From Bordetella parapertussis (GTDB lineage: Bacteria; Pseudomonadota; Gammaproteobacteria; Burkholderiales; Burkholderiaceae_D): a DNA stretch of 11,127 nt. How positions within the stretch are numbered: position 1 is the stretch's first letter; the number at the start of each line of letters is the position of its first letter. The stretch spans positions 1-11,127 of the forward strand of contig CAMBJI010000037.1 in assembly GCA_945867725.1 (NCBI GenBank), in the 5' to 3' direction. Position numbers and translations under genes: made by a program. The notes under the pieces were generated by a model. The model was not told the DNA's origin and made no database searches. It saw only the letters and a program-made list of their open reading frames with translations. This document shows positions 7,778 through 11,127 of the stretch, one piece after another.

Positions 7778-8605
7778 TTATTTCTTACCGCGACGCGAGA
7801 CAATCATCGACGTCGTGCGCTTGTTGCGACGTGTCTTCTTGCCTTTGGTCTGCTGACCCCACGGAGACACCGGATGACGACCGGCAGCTGTTTTGCCCTC
7901 GCCACCGCCGTGCGGGTGATCGACCGGATTCATGGCCACACCGCGAACGGTAGGGCGAATACCACGCCAACGCACAGCACCTGCCTTACCAATCTTGCGT
8001 AAGTTATGTTCGCCATTACCAACTTCACCAATCGTTGCACGGCATTCCACGTGAATGCGACGCACCTCGCCGGAGCGCAGACGCACCTGAGCGTAAATGC
8101 CTTCGCGCGCCATCAGCACGACGCCAGCACCAGCAGTGCGCGCAATTTGCGCACCCTTGCCTGGCAACATTTCGACGCAATGCATGGTGGTACCCACCGG
8201 GATGTTACGAATAGGGAGGCAGTTACCTGGCTTGATCGGCGCTTCCGGACCATTCATCAACTGATCGCCAACAGCCATACCTTTGCTGGCGATGATGTAT
8301 TTGCGCTCGCCGTCCGCGAAGCACAGCAGTGCAATGTGCGCGCTACGGTTTGGATCGTATTCAAGACGCTCGACTTTGGCGGGAATGCCGTCCTTATTAC
8401 GACGGAAATCCACCATACGATAATGATGCTTGTGACCACCGCCGATGTGACGGGTGGTGATATGACCATTGTTGTTACGGCCCGCGGACTTGCTTTTCTT
8501 CTCAACCAACGCTGAGAACGGGCGGCCTTTATGGAGGTCAGGATTGACCACCTTGACCATGCCACGACGACCGGGCGACGTTGGTTTTAACTTAACGAGT
8601 GCCAT
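7778..8605 (-). CDS. rplB: 50S ribosomal protein L2
   Basis: L2 is a primary 23S rRNA-binding protein close to the peptidyl transferase centre and part of bridge B7b between the subunits. The 275-residue product has the N-terminal OB-like domain with [15 protein letters not shown] (55-69), the central domain with [18 protein letters not shown] (134-151) and the C-terminal extension with [17 protein letters not shown] (221-237), whose histidines at 230 and 232 include the conserved essential one. The last 30 residues ([16 protein letters not shown] and on) resemble the E. coli version more than the GTPTKGYRTR form I associate with Burkholderia. The ATG overlaps the rplW stop as TAATG, and a strong GAGGAGG lies inside rplW. 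Confidence 0.98.
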   Translation of the reverse strand: MALVKLKPTSPGRRGMVKVVNPDLHKGRPFSALVEKKSKSAGRNNNGHITTRHIGGGHKHHYRMVDFRRNKDGIPAKVERLEYDPNRSAHIALLCFADGERKYIIASKGMAVGDQLMNGPEAPIKPGNCLPIRNIPVGTTMHCVEMLPGKGAQIARTAGAGVVLMAREGIYAQVRLRSGEVRRIHVECRATIGEVGNGEHNLRKIGKAGAVRWRGIRPTVRGVAMNPVDHPHGGGEGKTAAGRHPVSPWGQQTKGKKTRRNKRTTSMIVSRRGKK

Positions 8606-8922
8606 TATTTAGCCTCCTCGGTGAAGTTGATTTCCTGACCGGGCTTAAGGCAAACAAAGGCGCGGCGCGTGTTGTTGCGGCGACCCGTGAAACGGCCTGA
8701 ACGCTTAACCTTACCGGCACGATTAGCCACTTGCACGGACTCGACCTGAACTTTGAACAGCAGTTCCACTGCAGCCTTGATCTCGAGCTTGGTAGCGTCT
8801 TGCGTCACCAGAAAAACCACTTGCTCATTCTTTTCTGCGACAAAAGTGGCTTTCTCGGAAATGACCGGAGCAAGCAACACTTTCATCAGGCGCTCTTCAG
8901 TATGTTTGATGACTGCGCTCAT
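8605..8922 (-). CDS. rplW: 50S ribosomal protein L23
   Basis: L23 rims the polypeptide exit of the large subunit and is the main docking site for trigger factor and SRP. The 105-residue product has the conserved start region [18 protein letters not shown] (residues about 10-27), the core [21 protein letters not shown], and a basic loop with [23 protein letters not shown]. It carries a nine-residue lead before ERLMKV. The ATG at 8922 overlaps the rplD stop as ATGA, and GAGGAG lies eight bases upstream in rplD, so coupling to rplD is likely. The stop overlaps the rplB start by one base. Confidence 0.97.
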   Translation of the reverse strand: MSAVIKHTEERLMKVLLAPVISEKATFVAEKNEQVVFLVTQDATKLEIKAAVELLFKVQVESVQVANRAGKVKRSGRFTGRRNNTRRAFVCLKPGQEINFTEEAK

Positions 8923-9539
8923 GCCAGCATCTCCTCAATCTTTGCCAGCGCGGGCTTGGTGATCAAGACCTTCTTGAAGAACACCAGCGACATTGGATCC
9001 GCCTGACGCGGCTCAACCACGAGCACGTTAGGCAGGTTGCGAGCCGCCAGCATCAGGTTTTCATCCAAGCTGTCGGTAATGACGAGCACGGACTCCAGAC
9101 CCATGCTCTTCAGCTTCTGCGCAAGCAGTTTGGTTTTTGGCGCCTCGACCGAGAACTCCTCGATCACCGACAAACGACCATCACGGGCAAGCTGCGAAAG
9201 AATCGAGCAAATACCAGCGCGGTACATCTTTTTGTTGACCTTGTGGGAGAAATTCTCATCCGGGCTGTTCGGGAATGCACGACCGCCTCCACGCCAAATC
9301 GGCGAAGACGACATACCGGCGCGAGCGCGGCCAGTACCTTTTTGGCGCCATGGCTTTTTGGTAGTGTGACTGACTTCTTCACGGTCTTTTTGCTTGCGAT
9401 TACCGCTACGGGCATTCGCCTGATAGGCAACGACGACTTGATGAATCAGCGCCTCGTTGTAATCACGACCAAAGATGGTGTCTGGCGCCGCAACATTCGA
9501 TGATGCCTGACCTTGGGCATTCAGGAGCTTGAGTTCCAT
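8919..9539 (-). CDS. rplD: 50S ribosomal protein L4
   Basis: L4 binds domain I of 23S rRNA; its long loop reaches the exit-tunnel constriction opposite L22. In E. coli it also represses its own S10 operon. The 206-residue product has the N-terminal strand MELKLLN, the loop [18 protein letters not shown] (58-75) plus [14 protein letters not shown] (78-91), which is the tunnel loop, and the globular C-terminal domain with [22 protein letters not shown]. Length matches the family. AAGGGGG eight bases upstream overlaps the end of rplC, and only 3 nt separate the genes. It ends in an ATGA overlap with rplW. Confidence 0.98.
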   Translation of the reverse strand: MELKLLNAQGQASSNVAAPDTIFGRDYNEALIHQVVVAYQANARSGNRKQKDREEVSHTTKKPWRQKGTGRARAGMSSSPIWRGGGRAFPNSPDENFSHKVNKKMYRAGICSILSQLARDGRLSVIEEFSVEAPKTKLLAQKLKSMGLESVLVITDSLDENLMLAARNLPNVLVVEPRQADPMSLVFFKKVLITKPALAKIEEMLA

Positions 9540-9542
9540 GGA

Positions 9543-10223
9543 TTAAGCCCCCTTCTTTGCTTTGGCTTTGATAGCCGGGGAAACCACGACCTGACCATTC
9601 TTTGCGCCAGGAACCGCACCCTTGACAAGAATCAGCTGACGCTCAAGATCTACGCGCGCTATTTCAAGGTTTTGGACAGTCCGAGTGACATCACCCATGT
9701 GGCCCGTCATGCGCTTACCAGGGAACACGCGACCCGGATCCTGCGCCATACCAATAGAACCTGGCACATTGTGCGAACGTGAGTTACCGTGAGTCTGACG
9801 GCCTGAACGGAAGTTGTGGCGCTTGATGGTACCCGCATAGCCTTTACCAATCGACACGCCCTGAATATCGACCTTTTGGCCGACCTCAAAAAGGCTAACA
9901 GCGACGGTATCGCCCGGCTTGAATTCAGCAGCCTTGGCAGCATTGACACGGAATTCTTTGAGAACGGTACCTGCCTCAGCACCAGCTTTCGCCAGATGCC
10001 CTGCGGCGGCCTTGGTCACACGCGAGGCGCGACGCTTGCCAAAAGTGACCTGGACGGCGGTATATCCGTCGATTTCAGGCGTTTTGATTTGTGTCACACG
10101 GTTGTCAGACACATCAAGAACGGTTACAGGAATCGAATCCCCGTCATCCGTAAAGATGCGCATCATGCCAACCTTGCGACCAACAAGTCCTAAGCCTAGG
10201 CCGTTGTCTTGGTCCTGGGTCAT
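9543..10223 (-). CDS. rplC: 50S ribosomal protein L3
   Basis: L3 binds the 3' end of 23S rRNA, is one of the first large-subunit assembly proteins, and reaches toward the peptidyl transferase centre with its extended loop. The 226-residue product has [19 protein letters not shown] (10-28), the [15 protein letters not shown] block, and the loop [15 protein letters not shown] followed by [19 protein letters not shown]; the Gln in MAQDPG aligns with the residue methylated by PrmB in E. coli. Relative to the usual [12 protein letters not shown] start there is a lead of about nine residues, MTQDQDNGL. The ATG at 10223 has GGAG five bases upstream and no better downstream start exists. It has a promoter candidate in the 161-nt spacer before it. 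Confidence 0.98.
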   Translation of the reverse strand: MTQDQDNGLGLGLVGRKVGMMRIFTDDGDSIPVTVLDVSDNRVTQIKTPEIDGYTAVQVTFGKRRASRVTKAAAGHLAKAGAEAGTVLKEFRVNAAKAAEFKPGDTVAVSLFEVGQKVDIQGVSIGKGYAGTIKRHNFRSGRQTHGNSRSHNVPGSIGMAQDPGRVFPGKRMTGHMGDVTRTVQNLEIARVDLERQLILVKGAVPGAKNGQVVVSPAIKAKAKKGA

Positions 10224-10235
10224 TTTTTCTCCATT

Positions 10236-10255
10236 CCCGCCTACGATTGGGCAGG
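10236..10255 (-). promoter_or_regulatory. Hairpin just upstream of the rplC ribosome-binding site
   Basis: Minus strand CCTGCC (10255-10250), 8-nt loop, GGCGGG (10241-10236) can form a six-pair RNA stem with one U-G pair. It ends three bases before the GGAG of rplC, so it could influence ribosome access. Structure seen; function inferred. Confidence 0.4.
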
Positions 10256-10279
10256 GCTGATGTTTATAAAACTAGAACG

Positions 10280-10305
10280 AAAAAACACAAAATTGACGTG
10301 TTTTT
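10280..10305 (-). promoter_or_regulatory. A+T-rich hairpin with T run in the rplC leader
   Basis: Minus strand AAAAACAC (10305-10298), 9-nt loop, GTGTTTTT (10288-10281) followed by one more T is a perfect 8-bp inverted repeat. It begins about seven bases after the expected start site of the promoter candidate at 10319-10347. The T run is within the stem and only three pairs are G-C, so it is a poor intrinsic terminator; attenuation, partial termination of rpsJ transcripts, or transcript end protection are all possible. Confidence 0.35.
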
Positions 10306-10318
10306 ACCGAAGCCGGCG

Positions 10319-10347
10319 ATTATAGCGCGAGAATCGAGTCGCCACAA
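10319..10347 (-). promoter_or_regulatory. Candidate sigma-70 promoter for rplC and downstream genes
   Basis: Minus strand TTGTGG (10347-10342), 17-nt spacer, TATAAT (10324-10319): a perfect -10 hexamer, optimal spacing, and a -35 with the key TTG. Transcription would start near 10312, giving a leader of about 89 nt before rplC. It lies in the 161-nt spacer after rpsJ, far longer than other gaps in the S10 part, which supports a functional promoter. Confidence 0.65.
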
Positions 10348-10384
10348 GCACTTGCAGCGACCAAGTTCAAACAACTTTGCAAAA

Positions 10385-10696
10385 TTATTGCAGCTTGATT
10401 TCTACGTCCACGCCAGCTGGAAGATCGAGCTTCATCAATGCATCGACGGTCTTGTCGGTAGGGTCGACGATATCCATCAAACGCTGATGCGTACGAATCT
10501 CAAACTGATCACGCGAGGTTTTGTTCACGTGAGGGGAACGCAGCACATCCCAGCGCTGCTTACGCGTCGGCAGGGGCACCGGGCCCTTAACGACCGCGCC
10601 AGTGCGCTTGGCGGTTTCGACGATTTCGAGTGCGGACTGATCGATCAAACGATAGTCAAACGCCTTTAGACGAATACGGATTTTTTCTTTTGCCAT
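10385..10696 (-). CDS. rpsJ: 30S ribosomal protein S10 (NusE)
   Basis: S10 is in the head of the small subunit and, as NusE, also binds NusB and NusG in transcription antitermination and transcription-translation coupling. The 103-residue product starts [19 protein letters not shown] and contains the signature [22 protein letters not shown] in pieces (about 38-59), [15 protein letters not shown] (62-76) and ends [21 protein letters not shown]. Length matches the family. The ATG has AAGGA six bases upstream. It follows tuf across an 82-83-nt spacer with a strong hairpin and precedes the 161-nt spacer before rplC, so it may be transcribed with tuf while rplC onward gets additional initiation. 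Confidence 0.98.
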   Translation of the reverse strand: MAKEKIRIRLKAFDYRLIDQSALEIVETAKRTGAVVKGPVPLPTRKQRWDVLRSPHVNKTSRDQFEIRTHQRLMDIVDPTDKTVDALMKLDLPAGVDVEIKLQ

Positions 10697-10717
10697 GATG
10701 CTTCCTTAAAAGAGCGA

Positions 10718-10743
10718 ACCGCGAGCGAACTGTCGCTCGCGGT
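10718..10743 (-). promoter_or_regulatory. Perfect 11-bp hairpin between tuf and rpsJ
   Basis: Minus strand ACCGCGAGCGA (10743-10733), loop CAGT, TCGCTCGCGGT (10728-10718) is a perfect, G+C-rich inverted repeat. Six bases later comes TTTT (10712-10709), a short T run somewhat distant from the stem, then the rpsJ ribosome-binding site AAGGA. It could be a weak or partial terminator after tuf, an RNA processing site, or a regulator of rpsJ translation. The repeat is unmistakable; the role is not decided by sequence. Confidence 0.6.
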
Positions 10744-10779
10744 ATATCGAACACGGGACCTGTGTGGTCTTGTGTCTAT

Positions 10780-11127
10780 TTAGTCCATGATCTTGGCAAC
10801 AACACCCGCGCCGACGGTACGGCCGCCTTCACGAATCGCAAAGCGCAGACCTTCTTCCATCGCAATCGGGTTGATCAGCTTGACCGTGATCGACACGTTG
10901 TCACCCGGCATGACCATCTCCTTGCCTTCCGGCAGCTCGATCGCACCCGTCACATCCGTCGTACGGAAGTAAAACTGAGGACGGTAGTTGTTGAAGAACG
11001 GCGTATGACGGCCACCCTCATCCTTGGACAACACATAAATCTCGCCAGTGAAGTGCTTGTGTGGCTTGATCGAACCTGGCTTGGCCAAGACCTGACCCCG
11101 CTCAACATCTTCACGCTTGGTACCGCG
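10780..11127 (-). CDS. tuf: Elongation factor Tu, C-terminal part, 5' end cut by window edge
   Basis: EF-Tu is the GTPase that delivers aminoacyl-tRNA to the ribosomal A site. The last 115 codons are present and in frame from the window edge. Recognisable stretches are [23 protein letters not shown] sequence at the left (the frame begins [11 protein letters not shown]), [59 protein letters not shown] and [19 protein letters not shown] with the C-terminus KIMD. These are the end of domain 2 and most of domain 3; the GTPase domain lies outside the window. An apparent internal start at 11088 (TTG) is only a codon within the gene. The position before rpsJ is the str-S10 junction, so rpsL, rpsG and fusA may lie upstream. 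Confidence 0.97.
   Translation of the reverse strand, partial: RGTKREDVERGQVLAKPGSIKPHKHFTGEIYVLSKDEGGRHTPFFNNYRPQFYFRTTDVTGAIELPEGKEMVMPGDNVSITVKLINPIAMEEGLRFAIREGGRTVGAGVVAKIMD

Noticed and set aside
10220..10234. Tiny frame ATG GAG AAA AAA TGA whose stop overlaps the rplC start
   Set aside because: Its start is too close to any ribosome-binding sequence and its GGAG is better explained as the rplC ribosome-binding site; four codons in an A-rich run arise easily by chance.
10744..10779. Possible promoter upstream of rpsJ with TATACC as -10, and a short ACAC/GTGT palindrome
   Set aside because: No TTGACA-like hexamer lies at a suitable distance, and the -10 match is weak; the 4-bp palindrome is not above chance.
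1..11127. Mobile elements, CRISPR arrays, tRNA or rRNA genes, toxin-antitoxin or defence genes
   Set aside because: The whole window is accounted for by conserved ribosomal protein genes, tuf and secY with spacers of at most 204 nt; no such elements were seen.

Overview
The window is a compact, single-direction ribosomal protein cluster read entirely from the minus strand. It is a classic S10-spc arrangement: partial tuf, rpsJ, rplC, rplD, rplW, rplB, rpsS, rplV, rpsC, rplP, rpmC, rpsQ, then rplN, rplX, rplE, rpsN, rpsH, rplF, rplR, rpsE, rpmD, rplO and partial secY. Twenty-one genes are complete. tuf lacks its 5' part at the right edge and secY lacks its 3' part at the left edge. The protein sequences look betaproteobacterial, probably Burkholderiales-like: L16, S5, L3 and SecY have that character, and S3 has a long low-complexity tail. 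G+C looks moderate, around half by eye. Genus cannot be assigned from this window.

Layout in transcription order (right to left). 11127-10780 is the C-terminal part of EF-Tu. An 82-nt spacer with a perfect 11-bp hairpin leads to rpsJ. A 161-nt spacer with a strong promoter candidate (TTGTGG, 17 nt, TATAAT) and two hairpins precedes rplC. rplC to rpsQ (10223-5380) is almost gapless, with ATGA or TAATG overlaps at rplD/rplW, rplW/rplB and rpmC/rpsQ. A 204-nt spacer (5379-5176), the S10/spc boundary, carries a second promoter candidate and several small inverted repeats. rplN to secY (5175-1) follows with gaps of 4-24 nt.

The genes make both subunits of the ribosome (S10, S19, S3, S17, S14, S8, S5; L3, L4, L23, L2, L22, L16, L29, L14, L24, L5, L6, L18, L30, L15), an elongation factor, and the central channel subunit of the Sec translocon, into which ribosomes feed membrane proteins. 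Most genes have a clear Shine-Dalgarno sequence that overlaps or abuts the preceding stop codon, consistent with translational coupling.

I found no mobile element, CRISPR array, tRNA, rRNA or unknown accessory gene, and no intergenic stretch above 204 nt. This is an ordinary core-genome region. The items worth a second look are the three non-coding spacers with promoter or hairpin structure, the long Ala/Pro/Lys-rich tail of S3, and a few unusual protein termini. I do not see evidence for an undescribed system.
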